This document shows, one piece after another, positions 1 through 8,003 of a DNA stretch of 38,622 bases. The notes beneath the pieces were generated by a model. The model saw only the letters and a list, made by a program, of their open reading frames with translations. It was not told where the DNA came from and did not search any database. A program made the translations under genes and the position numbers. Each line of letters starts with the position of its first letter. The first letter of the stretch is position 1. Source of the stretch: Smaragdicoccus niigatensis DSM 44881 = NBRC 103563 (lineage in GTDB: Bacteria > Actinomycetota > Actinomycetes > Mycobacteriales > Mycobacteriaceae); the NCBI RefSeq assembly GCF_000380645.1, contig NZ_AQXZ01000004.1, positions 1 to 38,622 on the forward strand. Direction: 5' to 3'.

Positions 1-95
1 GCTTTGGCGGTGCCGGATTTGGGGGCGTTGCCGAGGCTTTTGAGGGCTTTGAGGGGCCGCAGCAGGGGTGGGGTGTATTCGGTGGCGTGACTCAT
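1..95 (-). CDS. YrbE-family Mce permease, second subunit (N-terminus only)
   Basis: Only the first ~31 codons lie in the window; the gene runs off the left edge. Its ATG (95-93) overlaps the stop of the upstream yrbE gene in an ATGA arrangement, so the two are translationally coupled. The visible N-terminus (MSHATEYTPPLLRPLKALKS) is a polar leader before any membrane segment. In mce operons two YrbE permeases always occur in tandem and are followed by six mce genes, so this is most likely YrbEB. The identification rests mainly on position, since no family motif is visible in the fragment. Confidence 0.75.
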   Translation of the reverse strand, partial: MSHATEYTPPLLRPLKALKSLGNAPKSGTAK

Positions 96-940
96 CCTGC
101 GATCTCCGAGGGCCAGAGGGTGTTGTAGACCTGGGTGATGATGATGTTGACCGCGAATAGGACGATCGCGGAGGTGACGACGGCGGTGTTCACGCAGTTG
201 GCGACTCCGCCGGGTCCGCCTTTGGTGGATAGTCCGGCGTGGCAGGCGATGATCGCGGCCAGGAGGCCGAAGATCAACGCTTTGAGCAGGGCGATGATGA
301 GGTCGTTGGCTTGGGCGAAGGCGGCGAAGGCGGTGACGAAGCTGCCGGGGACGCCGCCTTGGACGAAGACGGTGAACATGTAGCCGCACAGGAATGCGAC
401 GAAGATGACGCAGCCGCACAGGAGCACCGAGACGAGGGTGGCGGCGGCGAGGCGGGGGGCGACGAGGCGGCGCATGGGGTCCACGCCCATGACGCGCATG
501 GCGTCGATTTCTTCGCGGATGGTGCGGGATCCGAGGTCGGCGCAGATGGCGGAGCCGACGGCGCCGGAGATCATGAGCACGGTGACCAGGGGTGCGCCTT
601 GCCTGAGGACGCCGAGGCCGGTGGCGGCGCCGATGAAGGAGTCGGCTCCGACCTGGCTGACGATGCCGCCGACTTGGATTTGGATGGTGACGGTGATGGG
701 GATGGCGACGAAGAGGGTGGGTACGACCGCGACGCTGCACATGAAGGCGCATTGGCGGATGAATTCGGCGAATGGGAATTTGCGTTGCCAGACGTCTTGG
801 GCGAGGGTGGCGATGGATTCGCCGCCCATGGAGATCATGCGGCCGCCGGTCTCGAGGGATTGGCGTGGGTGTTCACGCCAATACTTCTTCGTCCACTCGA
901 ATGCGGCGCCGGCGGAAGAACCTTTAGTTGCGACCACCAC
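92..940 (-). CDS. YrbE-family permease of an Mce lipid-uptake system (first subunit)
   Basis: An integral membrane permease, 282 aa. YrbEA/YrbEB pairs form the membrane core of Mce transporters, which import lipids or sterols with an MceG-type ATPase. After a ~55-residue cytosolic N-terminus come several hydrophobic segments (about 65-90, 115-135, 160-190, 215-235, 250-270). The MlaE/YrbE signature region is clear: ICADLGSRTIREEIDAMRVM (about 133-152), including the EEIDAM motif, followed by a conserved GVDP turn. The STKGGPGGVANCVN segment near 240 is also typical. The start is a GTG at 940 preceded by a purine-rich GAGGGGG. The downstream gene overlaps by 4 bases. Which mce locus (1-4 or other) cannot be told from this part. 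The 114 bases upstream to 1054 hold no gene and probably carry the operon promoter. Confidence 0.9.
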   Translation of the reverse strand: MVVATKGSSAGAAFEWTKKYWREHPRQSLETGGRMISMGGESIATLAQDVWQRKFPFAEFIRQCAFMCSVAVVPTLFVAIPITVTIQIQVGGIVSQVGADSFIGAATGLGVLRQGAPLVTVLMISGAVGSAICADLGSRTIREEIDAMRVMGVDPMRRLVAPRLAAATLVSVLLCGCVIFVAFLCGYMFTVFVQGGVPGSFVTAFAAFAQANDLIIALLKALIFGLLAAIIACHAGLSTKGGPGGVANCVNTAVVTSAIVLFAVNIIITQVYNTLWPSEIAG

Positions 941-1054
941 GGACCCCCTCCGTGATGCCCCGCTGAACCTGCCGTCGTGCAGGCACAGCGAAGCGAGTCA
1001 GATGAATCTCTGACTCAATACTGCTCTCGGTTGAGATCGAAAGCAGTAACCAAT

Positions 1055-1378
1055 TTAAGAACCGGCAGGCGGGGTGTATTCGACGTCGAGCTGCGTGGCG
1101 GCATCGATCTGCTCGGGCGTGAGCAACTCGGTTGTGCGCGACACTGCGAAGCCCGATGCGGCCGTCCGGATCGCCATGGCCGCCGCGGCGACCTCGTTCG
1201 GAACCTCACCGATGACGATGAGATCGTCCGGACCGAAGGCGTAGTAAACCGACTCGACGCGGCCCCCGACGCTCTCGACCATCTGGGTGATCGCCGCCTT
1301 GCGCGCAGTTCCACCCTGGGAGAGAAGGCCGCGGGCACCTTCCGCCGTGTATCGCACTTGCCACATGTATCGACCCAT
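1055..1378 (-). CDS. GYD-domain protein
   Basis: A small soluble protein of 107 aa. The N-terminal pattern (MGRYMWQVRYTAEGARGLL), a central GGRVESVYYAFGPDDLIVI and the A..AM.I.T segment match the GYD family, a dimeric ferredoxin-like alpha+beta fold of about 90-110 residues. No catalytic residues are established for this family and its function is unknown. It is monocistronic here, back to back with the alpha/beta hydrolase at 1477. The initiator ATG (1378) follows a GGGGG-containing purine tract. The 98 bases between this gene and the hydrolase are intergenic. Confidence 0.8.
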   Translation of the reverse strand: MGRYMWQVRYTAEGARGLLSQGGTARKAAITQMVESVGGRVESVYYAFGPDDLIVIGEVPNEVAAAAMAIRTAASGFAVSRTTELLTPEQIDAATQLDVEYTPPAGS

Positions 1379-1464
1379 CGAGACCCCCGAGCTGTTGCGA
1401 GATAGTCAGTCCCTTCGAATCCTGCCGCAAACGACCGGGCGCGGAGATGGATTCAGAATGCGGA

Positions 1465-1476
1465 TAGGGTCGGCGG
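1465..1476 (+). promoter_or_regulatory. Candidate leaderless -10 box for the alpha/beta hydrolase
   Basis: TAGGGT (1465-1470) fits the actinobacterial -10 pattern TANNNT. It lies exactly 6 bases before the ATG at 1477, the spacing expected if transcription begins at the start codon. No Shine-Dalgarno sequence is obvious. Inferred from sequence only. Confidence 0.45.
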
Positions 1477-2373
1477 ATGACCGCGTTGCTGCACGACCCC
1501 CATGTTCCGTTCACGATCACGGAGATCGTGACGGACGACAGTGCGCGACTGCACGTACGGACTTATGGGTCGCCTGACGCGCCGGCAATCGTCTTGGTGC
1601 ATGGACACGGCGGTCGCGTCGAATACTGGAACCCGCAGATCAACGCGCTCGCGTCCCAGTTTCGGGTCGTCGCTTATGACCAGCGTGGGTTCGGGCGCTC
1701 GACGATGGGCCGCGCCGGCGTCGACACCCCGACGCTGGCCGCTGATCTCGAAGCCGTGCTCGCCGAGGTCCTGTCCGCCGGGGATCGCGCGATTCTCGTC
1801 GGCCACAGCTTTGGTGGAATCTCGGTGCTCGCCTGGGCTAAGCGGTTCCCGGACCACGTATCGACGCGAGCCTCGGCGGTCTTGCTCGCGAACACGATCG
1901 CCGAGCGATTCCACGCCACGAGCAAACTCCTGCCGTTCGCCGGCCGCGCCGCGTGGATTCGCCGGCCGTTGTTCCGCGTGCTCGGGCGAGCGCAGCCGTC
2001 GGTGCCGCCGAATCCCGTGGTGCGATGGGTCTTCCGCCTGATGTGGGTGCCGGCCGCAGGGTGGCGCGCGGTCGATTTCCTGCTCCAGCTTTCGGTCGGC
2101 GTCGGCATGCGGGTTTCGTCCACGTGGACCGCAGCTCTGACCGGACTCAAGCTCAACGAGGGCGTCGCGAACCTCAACGTCCCGACGACCGTGCTCGTCG
2201 GCTCGCGCGACCGGGCAACGCCGCCGCTCGCCAGTTCGCGCATCGCAGACATCCTGCGCGGTACCGGCCATCTGCATCGCTTCGTCGAACTCGAGGGAGT
2301 CGGTCATTGCCCGAACATCGAGACGCCCGAACTCTTCGACGATGAGATTCGTCGCTTGGCGGCGATGTCCTGA
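1477..2373 (+). CDS. alpha/beta-hydrolase fold esterase or lipase-like protein
   Basis: A 298-aa serine hydrolase. The oxyanion-loop motif HGHGG is at 42-46, the nucleophile elbow GHSFGG has Ser111, the acidic residue is probably the Asp of VGSRDRATPP (about 244), and the catalytic His lies in EGVGHCPN near 275. The length and lid insertion (about 135-210, hydrophobic and Arg-rich) are normal for single-domain alpha/beta hydrolases. A cytosolic enzyme is likely, as no signal peptide is seen. The substrate cannot be deduced: epoxide hydrolase, esterase and meta-cleavage hydrolase types share this pattern. It converges with the enoyl-CoA hydratase gene, with only 6 bases between stops. Confidence 0.85.
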   Translation: MTALLHDPHVPFTITEIVTDDSARLHVRTYGSPDAPAIVLVHGHGGRVEYWNPQINALASQFRVVAYDQRGFGRSTMGRAGVDTPTLAADLEAVLAEVLSAGDRAILVGHSFGGISVLAWAKRFPDHVSTRASAVLLANTIAERFHATSKLLPFAGRAAWIRRPLFRVLGRAQPSVPPNPVVRWVFRLMWVPAAGWRAVDFLLQLSVGVGMRVSSTWTAALTGLKLNEGVANLNVPTTVLVGSRDRATPPLASSRIADILRGTGHLHRFVELEGVGHCPNIETPELFDDEIRRLAAMS

Positions 2374-2379
2374 GCAGTT

Positions 2380-3057
2380 TTACAAATCCAGCGTCGGCGT
2401 CTCGGAGGAGATGTCGAGGCGGCGGAGCACCTTGGCCTTCGTGCGAATCAACGCTTCGCGCGGAGCTCGTGCGATGTCGGTCGCGACCTCGGTCAGTCGC
2501 GAGGACAGCAACTCGGGAATGCACACCTCGCTGACGAGCCCGATCCGGAGAGCTTCCTCGGCGTCGATGCGGTAGCCGGTCATAGCGAGGTAGCGTGCGG
2601 CGGCGCCGCCCACCAGGTCATGCAACGGGCCGTAGACGACGTCCGAGAAGGCCTGTTCCGGATGTGCGAAGGTGGCTGCGGTGGAGGCGATTCGGATATC
2701 GCACAGAACTGCGAGATCGAAACCGCCGGCGAGTGCCGGACCGTTGATTCCCGCCACGACCGGCAGTGGAAAGCGCAGGACCGTGTGGTGGAAGCGGTCG
2801 CTGGACGGCCACAGCCGGTCGCGGACGTCAGGATCGTCGGAGCTGAATTCGCGCAGGTCGAAACCCGCACTGAAGACGCTGCCAGAACCCGTCAGCACAA
2901 CGACCTTGAGGGTCTCGTCCTTCGCGAGATCGTCCAAGGCGTCGCTGATCTGATCACGCATGGCGATCGAGAGCGCATTCCGGCGTTCGGGCCAGGAGAG
3001 GGTGATCGTCGCGATCCCACTGCCGGTGTTCGATACCTCGATAAGCCGCGTGGTCAT
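2380..3057 (-). CDS. Enoyl-CoA hydratase/isomerase (crotonase) family protein
   Basis: 225 aa, slightly shorter than usual (about 255). Crotonase motifs include ERRNALS, the oxyanion segment VLTGSGSVFSAGFDLREF, PLPVVAGINGPALAGGFDLAVLCDIRIAS and FAHPEQAF. At the two classical acid/base positions the first Glu is replaced by Asp (GGFDLAVLCD) while the second is kept (HPE), so hydratase activity is possible but isomerase or other crotonase chemistry is not excluded. The start ATG at 3057 overlaps the TetR stop (ATGA). A longer in-frame reading extends to 3729 but runs antiparallel through the TetR gene in another frame and is not credible. Co-transcribed with TetR and divergent from the acyl-CoA dehydrogenase operon, it probably acts in the same pathway. 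Confidence 0.87.
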   Translation of the reverse strand: MTTRLIEVSNTGSGIATITLSWPERRNALSIAMRDQISDALDDLAKDETLKVVVLTGSGSVFSAGFDLREFSSDDPDVRDRLWPSSDRFHHTVLRFPLPVVAGINGPALAGGFDLAVLCDIRIASTAATFAHPEQAFSDVVYGPLHDLVGGAAARYLAMTGYRIDAEEALRIGLVSEVCIPELLSSRLTEVATDIARAPREALIRTKAKVLRRLDISSETPTLDL

Positions 3058-3689
3058 GCTGTCTCCTGTTCGCGTCGTTGCTCGGCGAGCTGGCGGGTCT
3101 GGTCGGATGCCGGGGTCTGCAGCATTGCGGCCACGAGATCGATGAGCTGAGAGATGAAGACTCGATCGCTGGTGTGCGGCGCCGTCGCCGCTCGACGGGC
3201 CAACTCCGACACCACGAAGCGGAAGACGACGAACCGTCGGTGTAGTTGTGCGGCCGTGGGGTCGAGGAATGGCTCCACGAGATTGCGCCATCGGATGATG
3301 CTTTCGCCACTGTTCTCGAGCACTTCGCTCAGGAGAGGCTGGCGACGGTTCAGCAGATCGGCCTGGATGCGCAGGTAAGCCTCGCCGCCATCGGGGTCGG
3401 CAAGTTTGGCGGCAAGCGGCAGAACGAGGGCTTCGGCCAGCGCTCGGATGTCTGTCGATGCACCGTTTTCGTAGCGGTCGAGTAGTGCATGCCGACGCTG
3501 TTCGATATCGCGGCTGTGTTTGTCGAGCAGGGCGGTGAGGAGGCCGGCCCGGTCCCCGAAGTGGTACTGCATCGCGGCCGCGTTCTTGACGCCGGAAGCG
3601 CGCTGAATCTCGCGCAGGCTGACCGCGTCGATGCCCTGGGCGGCATACAGCTGTTCCGCTGCAGCGATCAGGCGGTCCCGCGTTTCCAT
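3054..3689 (-). CDS. TetR/AcrR-family transcriptional regulator
   Basis: 211 aa. The N-terminal helix-turn-helix (about 5-50) has the family pattern: RDRLIAAAEQLYAAQGIDAV, then LREIQRASGVKNAAAMQYHFG, and a GLLTALL continuation. The C-terminal ligand domain is helical with no recognisable cofactor site. It lies divergent to the kinase/SDR/dehydrogenase operon with a palindrome between them that overlaps both putative promoters, so it probably represses both directions and itself, with an acyl-CoA or acid as inducer. The -10 box TAGGCT (3701-3696) stands 6 bases before the ATG, so the mRNA is probably leaderless. It is translationally coupled to the enoyl-CoA hydratase gene. Confidence 0.92.
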   Translation of the reverse strand: METRDRLIAAAEQLYAAQGIDAVSLREIQRASGVKNAAAMQYHFGDRAGLLTALLDKHSRDIEQRRHALLDRYENGASTDIRALAEALVLPLAAKLADPDGGEAYLRIQADLLNRRQPLLSEVLENSGESIIRWRNLVEPFLDPTAAQLHRRFVVFRFVVSELARRAATAPHTSDRVFISQLIDLVAAMLQTPASDQTRQLAEQRREQETA

Positions 3690-3758
3690 AACTAAAGCCT
3701 AGAACATTTAATGCAGATGCATTGACCATTAAAGCGGGGCGCGCTTACAGTGACCGGC
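3690..3758. promoter_or_regulatory. Divergent leaderless promoters with nested operator palindromes
   Basis: Two inverted repeats are nested here: AATGCA-GA-TGCATT (3710-3723, perfect) and TTTAATG (3707-3713) with CATTAAA (3727-3733, perfect). For the plus strand, TTGACC (3722-3727), an 18-base spacer and TACAGT (3746-3751) lie 7 bases before ATG 3759. For the minus strand, TAGGCT (3701-3696) lies 6 bases before ATG 3689. The palindrome covers the plus -35 box and sits just upstream of the minus -10 box. This is the probable binding site of the adjacent TetR. Confidence 0.65.
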
Positions 3759-4799
3759 ATGCAGCAATCTGCCGTCGACTGGACGGTTCTGGAATCCTGG
3801 CTGAAAGACAAAGGCATTGCCGCGGGCCCGATCGAGGACATCGCACCCATCGGCGGCGGCACCCAGAACCTGATGTTCTCGTTCGTCTGCGACGGAAAGC
3901 GATTCGTCCTGCGACGCGGGCCGGTGCATCTGCGCTCAACCACGAACGAGGCGATGCGGCGGGAAGCCAAAGTGCTTGCTGCGCTGGCAGATACGCCCGT
4001 TCCGAAACCACGGCTGGTGGCCGCGGAGACAGACGAGAACGTGCTGGGTGCGGTGTTCTACCTCATGGAGCCGGTCGAGGGTTTCAACGCATCAGTCGGA
4101 TTGCCGGAGCTGCATTCTTCTGACGAGAACCTCCGTCGGCAGATGGGCTTCCAGGTCGTCGATGCGTTGGCCGCGCTCGGGTCGGTCGATCCCAGCGAGG
4201 TCGGACTCGACGACTTCGGGCATCCCGAGGGATTTCTCGATCGGCAGGTGCCGCAGTGGTTGCGAATGCTCGACAAGTACGCCGAGCTCGACGGGTACGA
4301 CGGCCATCAGTTGCCTGAAGTGGACTCTCTCGCCGAATGGCTGACCGCGAACAAGCCGGACGAATTCAAGCCGGGAATCATGCACGGCGACTTCCATCTA
4401 GCCAACCTCATGTTCCGGAACGACGGTCCCGAGGTCGCCGCGATCGTGGACTGGGAAATGTCCACGGTGGGGGACCCATTGCTGGACCTTGGTTGGTTGC
4501 TCGCAACGTGGCCATCAGCCGATGTCGCCGCGTCCGCGACGAGCGGTGCACTCGGCCACCTCGGTGGGTTACCCACCCGAACGGAAATCGTGCGGTATTA
4601 CGCCACCGTCGCCGACCGACCGGTCGACAACGCGCTCTGGTACACCGTCATGGCCTCGTTCAAGTTGGCCGTCATTCTCGAGGGCACGCACGCTCGCGCG
4701 TGTGCAGGAAAGGCGCCCAAGCCGGTCGGCGATTTCCTGCACTCGATGGCAGTCGCGCTCCTTACCCAGGCGCAACGTTTCACCGAAGAAGGGTTCTGA
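3759..4799 (+). CDS. ACAD10/11-type phosphotransferase (hydroxyacyl-CoA kinase candidate)
   Basis: 346 aa, kinase-like fold of the APH family. Visible elements are a nucleotide loop PIGGGTQNLMFSF, the FVLRRGP strand, catalytic loop HGDFHLANLMF (Asp211, Asn216) and the metal site DWEMSTVGDPLLDLGW (Asp231). The catalytic residues are intact. This subfamily is the free-standing version of the kinase domain of animal ACAD10/ACAD11 and is related to LvaA of levulinate catabolism, which phosphorylates 4-hydroxyacyl-CoA. An antibiotic-resistance role is therefore unlikely. A GTG at 3750 is also in frame, but it overlaps the TACAGT -10 box, so ATG 3759 is preferred. It leads an operon with the SDR and two acyl-CoA dehydrogenases. 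The substrate is inferred, not shown. Confidence 0.88.
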   Translation: MQQSAVDWTVLESWLKDKGIAAGPIEDIAPIGGGTQNLMFSFVCDGKRFVLRRGPVHLRSTTNEAMRREAKVLAALADTPVPKPRLVAAETDENVLGAVFYLMEPVEGFNASVGLPELHSSDENLRRQMGFQVVDALAALGSVDPSEVGLDDFGHPEGFLDRQVPQWLRMLDKYAELDGYDGHQLPEVDSLAEWLTANKPDEFKPGIMHGDFHLANLMFRNDGPEVAAIVDWEMSTVGDPLLDLGWLLATWPSADVAASATSGALGHLGGLPTRTEIVRYYATVADRPVDNALWYTVMASFKLAVILEGTHARACAGKAPKPVGDFLHSMAVALLTQAQRFTEEGF

Positions 4800-4802
4800 C
4801 CT

Positions 4803-5555
4803 GTGTCGATCGACATCGATGTGAGCGGCAAAGTCGCGCTCGTCACCGGCGGTAGCCGGGGCCTGGGTCGAGAGATGGTTCTGGCGTTCGCGGAGCATGG
4901 CGCCGACGTCATCATCGCCAGCCGCAAGCTCGACAACTGTGAAGAACTCGCGACCGAGGTCCGCGAGCGATTCGGTCGAAAAGCGCTGCCGATCGCCTGC
5001 AATGTCGGCAACTGGCCGGACTGCGATGCCCTCGTCGAGGCTGTCTATGGCGAGTTCGGGCGCGTCGACATTCTGGTCAACAACGCCGGCATGTCCCCGC
5101 TCTATCCCAGCGTTGACCAGGTCTCGGAAGCGTTGTACGACAAAGTCTTCGGGATCAATCTGAAGGGACCGTTCCGACTGTCCGCGAATATCGGCACCCG
5201 CATGGCCGCCGACAGCGGCGGCACGATTCTGAACATTTCCTCGGTCGGTTCGATCCGACCGAACCCGATGATCCTGCCGTACGCCGCGGCGAAGGCGGGG
5301 CTCAATTCGCTCACCGAAGGCTTTGCGCAGACCTTCGCCCCCAAGGTGCGGGTCAACGCCATCATGTGCGGCACGTTCCGCACCGACATCTCGAAGGCGT
5401 GGACGCCGGACATGTTCGATTTCATCGCTTCCGGCACGGCCCTCGGCCGCGTTGCCGAGCCGCACGAAATCATCGGCGCTGCTCTGTACCTGGTTTCCGA
5501 TGCGGCGAGCTACTGCACCGGTTCGATCCTTCGGCTCGACGGCGGGGTGAAATGA
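4803..5555 (+). CDS. Short-chain dehydrogenase/reductase (FabG-like)
   Basis: 250 aa, classical SDR. The Rossmann glycine motif TGGSRGLG is near 14-21, NNAG near 94-97, the catalytic Ser in NISSVGS near 147, and Tyr160-x3-Lys164 in YAAAKAG. The C-terminus GSILRLDGGVK is typical of FabG-like enzymes. It probably oxidises a 3-hydroxyacyl-CoA or a related alcohol with NAD(P). It starts with GTG at 4803, three bases after the kinase stop, with AAGGG upstream. Together with the kinase and dehydrogenases it would supply the oxidation step after hydration of an enoyl-CoA. Confidence 0.9.
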   Translation: MSIDIDVSGKVALVTGGSRGLGREMVLAFAEHGADVIIASRKLDNCEELATEVRERFGRKALPIACNVGNWPDCDALVEAVYGEFGRVDILVNNAGMSPLYPSVDQVSEALYDKVFGINLKGPFRLSANIGTRMAADSGGTILNISSVGSIRPNPMILPYAAAKAGLNSLTEGFAQTFAPKVRVNAIMCGTFRTDISKAWTPDMFDFIASGTALGRVAEPHEIIGAALYLVSDAASYCTGSILRLDGGVK

Positions 5556-5556
5556 C

Positions 5557-6846
5557 ATGTGGGACTTCAGTACTGACCCCGAATTTCAGGCCAAGCTCGA
5601 CTGGGCGGACCAGTTCGTCCGGGAGGAGGTCGAGCCCCTCGACAACCTGACCAATCAAGACGAGCACCTCATGTACCGCCCAGTCGAGGGCAAGATCGCC
5701 GAGATCGTCCGGCCTTTGCAGGAGAAGGTGAAAGCGCAGGGCCTGTGGGCGTGCCACCTCGGTCCGGAACTCGGTGGCCAGGGATTCGGCCAGGTCAAAC
5801 TCGCGCTCATCAACGAGATCCTGGGCCGGACCGGGTGGGGACCGATCATCTTCGGCGTCCAGGCTCCGGACACTGGCAACGCCGAGATCATCGCGATGTT
5901 CGGTACCGACGACCAGAAGCAGCGCTACCTCCAACCTCTGCTCACCGGTGAGATGTTCTCCGCGTTCTCGATGACCGAGCCGCACGGCGGCGCCGACCCG
6001 CGCCTGTTCCGCACGAACGCCGTCCAGGATGGCGAGGATTGGATCATCAACGGCGAGAAGTTCTTCACCTCGAACGCCAAGAACGCCTCATTTCTCATCG
6101 TCATGGCCGTCACCGAACCGGACGCGGCTCCACGCGAGAGCATGTCGATGTTCCTCGTGCCGACGGACACCCCCGGGATCGAACTGGTTCGGGAGACCGG
6201 CATCATCGGTGACCCGCTCGGAGTCGGCCTGCATCCGCACGTGCGCTACACCGACGTTCGCGTTGGACCCGATGCCCTGCTGGGGGAGCGCGGCAAGGGC
6301 TTCTACCTCGCCCAAGCTCGCCTCGCCGGCGGTCGACTGCACCATGCAATGCGCACGATCGGCCTGATCAAGCGTGCTTTCGACATGCAATGCGAGCGGG
6401 CGCTGTCCCGCAAAACGTTCCGCGGAACGTTGGCCGACAACGCGATCGTCAAGGCCGGGATCGCGGATTCGTGGATTCAGATCGAGCAGTTCCGATTGCT
6501 GGTTCTCTACGCCGCCTGGCAGATCGACACGAACGGCCACATCGCGGCAATGGAGTACGTCTCCGGATGCAAGGTTGAGATGGCTCGCGTTGTGCACGAC
6601 GTCGTCGAGCGGTCGCTGCATTTGCACGGCGCGCTGGGTGCGTCCAACGAGACGCCGTTGGCGAGATTGTGGCAGCTCGTGCCCACATTCGGACTCATGG
6701 ATGGCCCCACCGAAGTCCATCAGGACGTCATCGCCCGGCGCGTGCTGCGCCACCACTCGGCTGCCGGGGGCGACTGGCCGACGCAATTCCTGCCGGATCT
6801 CACCGCGGCGGCGCAGGCACGGTATGGAATAGACGTCATCGAGTAA
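5557..6846 (+). CDS. Acyl-CoA dehydrogenase, ACAD10/11-like
   Basis: 429 aa flavoprotein of the acyl-CoA dehydrogenase family, slightly longer than the usual ~385. The FAD/substrate segments SMTEPHGGADPRLF and WIINGEKFFTSNAKNASF are clear. At the usual catalytic-Glu position near the C-terminus it has LMDGPTEVHQ with Asp382, which matches the ADGPDEVH-type end of ACAD11 rather than the EGT of medium-chain dehydrogenases. The helix-G position used by isovaleryl-CoA dehydrogenases reads QARLAGGR, without Glu. This places it with the ACAD10/11 group that acts on phosphorylated 4-hydroxyacyl-CoA. The ATG at 5557 begins one base after the SDR stop. The free-standing kinase two genes upstream would be its partner. 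Confidence 0.9.
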   Translation: MWDFSTDPEFQAKLDWADQFVREEVEPLDNLTNQDEHLMYRPVEGKIAEIVRPLQEKVKAQGLWACHLGPELGGQGFGQVKLALINEILGRTGWGPIIFGVQAPDTGNAEIIAMFGTDDQKQRYLQPLLTGEMFSAFSMTEPHGGADPRLFRTNAVQDGEDWIINGEKFFTSNAKNASFLIVMAVTEPDAAPRESMSMFLVPTDTPGIELVRETGIIGDPLGVGLHPHVRYTDVRVGPDALLGERGKGFYLAQARLAGGRLHHAMRTIGLIKRAFDMQCERALSRKTFRGTLADNAIVKAGIADSWIQIEQFRLLVLYAAWQIDTNGHIAAMEYVSGCKVEMARVVHDVVERSLHLHGALGASNETPLARLWQLVPTFGLMDGPTEVHQDVIARRVLRHHSAAGGDWPTQFLPDLTAAAQARYGIDVIE

Positions 6847-6863
6847 TCGAAGGAGAGCCCGCG

Positions 6864-8003
6864 ATGTTCACTCCCGAACACGAAGAGTTCCGCAAGTCCG
6901 TACGCCGGTACATCGAAGACAAGATCAATCCCCACATCGACGAGTGGGAACGTGCGCAGTTCATGCCGTTGCACGAAATCATTCCGGACATGGCGAAGCT
7001 CGGGTTCGTGGGCCTCGAGTACGACCCTGAGTACGAGGGCCAGGGTGCCGACCATCTGTTCACACTCGTGCTCGCCGAGGAGCTGGGCCGCGTCGACAAC
7101 GGCTCCTTCCCGATGGCGTTCGGTGTGCACATCGCGATGGCGACGCCGTCCCTCCATGCCCATGGCAGCGATGAACTGAAGCGCGAATTCCTCGCTCCGG
7201 CGATGCGCGGTGAGATGATCGCGGCCGTCGCGGTCACCGAGCCCGACGCTGGCTCGGACGTCGCGGGCCTCAAGACCTCGGCCCGTCGCGAGGGCGACGA
7301 CTGGGTCATCAACGGCTCGAAGATCTACATCACCAACGCTCTTCAGGCCGATTGGTTCTGCACGCTCCTCCGGACCTCGGGCGAAGGCGGATACGCGGGG
7401 ATGAGCCAGGTCATCATTCCGAGCAAGACGCCCGGCGTGGAGGTTCACAAGCTCGAGAAGTTGGGCATGCATGCGTCCGACACGGGCATCATCACCTTCG
7501 ACGACGTTCGTGTTCCGGTGTCGAACACCATCGGCGAGATCGGCCGCGGCTTTCAGCAGCAAATGTCGCAGTTCGTCATGGAGCGCATGTTCGGCGCCTA
7601 CGGCGCACCCACGTCGTGCACGCGCCAACTGCAGCGCACCAAGGAATATGCACTTCAGCGGCACATTTTCGGGAAGCCGATTGCCGCCAACCAGTTCTTG
7701 GCCTACCAGTACTCCGGTCTGGCCGGCCGGGTCGACATGCTCAAGGTCTACAACCGGGCGATCGCCGCCGACTACGTGGCGGGCAAGAACGTCGTCCGCC
7801 AGGCGACCATCGCGAAGATGATCGTCGGGCCGCTGGTCCGTGAGGTCGCCGACTGGTGCCTGCAGGTGCACGGCGGCAGCGGCTATATGGACGAGACCTG
7901 GACCTCGCGGGCTTACCGGGACAGCCGTCTGCTCAGCATCGGCGGTGGCGCCGACGAGGTGATGATGCGCGTGCTGTCCCAGATCGACGGGTTCACCGGA
8001 TAA
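6864..8003 (+). CDS. Acyl-CoA dehydrogenase, helix-G Glu type
   Basis: 379 aa, normal length. It contains VTEPDAGSDVAGLKT and WVINGSKIYITNA near the FAD site and a C-terminal QVHGGSGYMDE block. At the C-terminal catalytic position it has IGGGADEV (no Glu); instead Glu240 in FVMERMFGAYGA matches the helix-G base of long-chain/isovaleryl-CoA dehydrogenases. It probably does ordinary alpha,beta-dehydrogenation, complementary to the preceding ACAD11-like enzyme. The ATG at 6864 follows AAGGAGAG. A longer in-frame reading back to 6669 overlaps the previous gene and is rejected. Its 3' end overlaps the convergent gene at 7993-8373 by 11 bases. Confidence 0.92.
   Translation: MFTPEHEEFRKSVRRYIEDKINPHIDEWERAQFMPLHEIIPDMAKLGFVGLEYDPEYEGQGADHLFTLVLAEELGRVDNGSFPMAFGVHIAMATPSLHAHGSDELKREFLAPAMRGEMIAAVAVTEPDAGSDVAGLKTSARREGDDWVINGSKIYITNALQADWFCTLLRTSGEGGYAGMSQVIIPSKTPGVEVHKLEKLGMHASDTGIITFDDVRVPVSNTIGEIGRGFQQQMSQFVMERMFGAYGAPTSCTRQLQRTKEYALQRHIFGKPIAANQFLAYQYSGLAGRVDMLKVYNRAIAADYVAGKNVVRQATIAKMIVGPLVREVADWCLQVHGGSGYMDETWTSRAYRDSRLLSIGGGADEVMMRVLSQIDGFTG

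Noticed and set aside
2380-3729. 449-codon reading suggesting an N-terminally extended enoyl-CoA hydratase
   Set aside because: The extra 224 codons overlap the TetR gene on the same strand in another frame, and TetR has a clear HTH and start signal.
3759-4799. Aminoglycoside resistance kinase
   Set aside because: The fold is shared, but the operon of acyl-CoA enzymes and the ACAD10/11-like motif pattern point to lipid metabolism.
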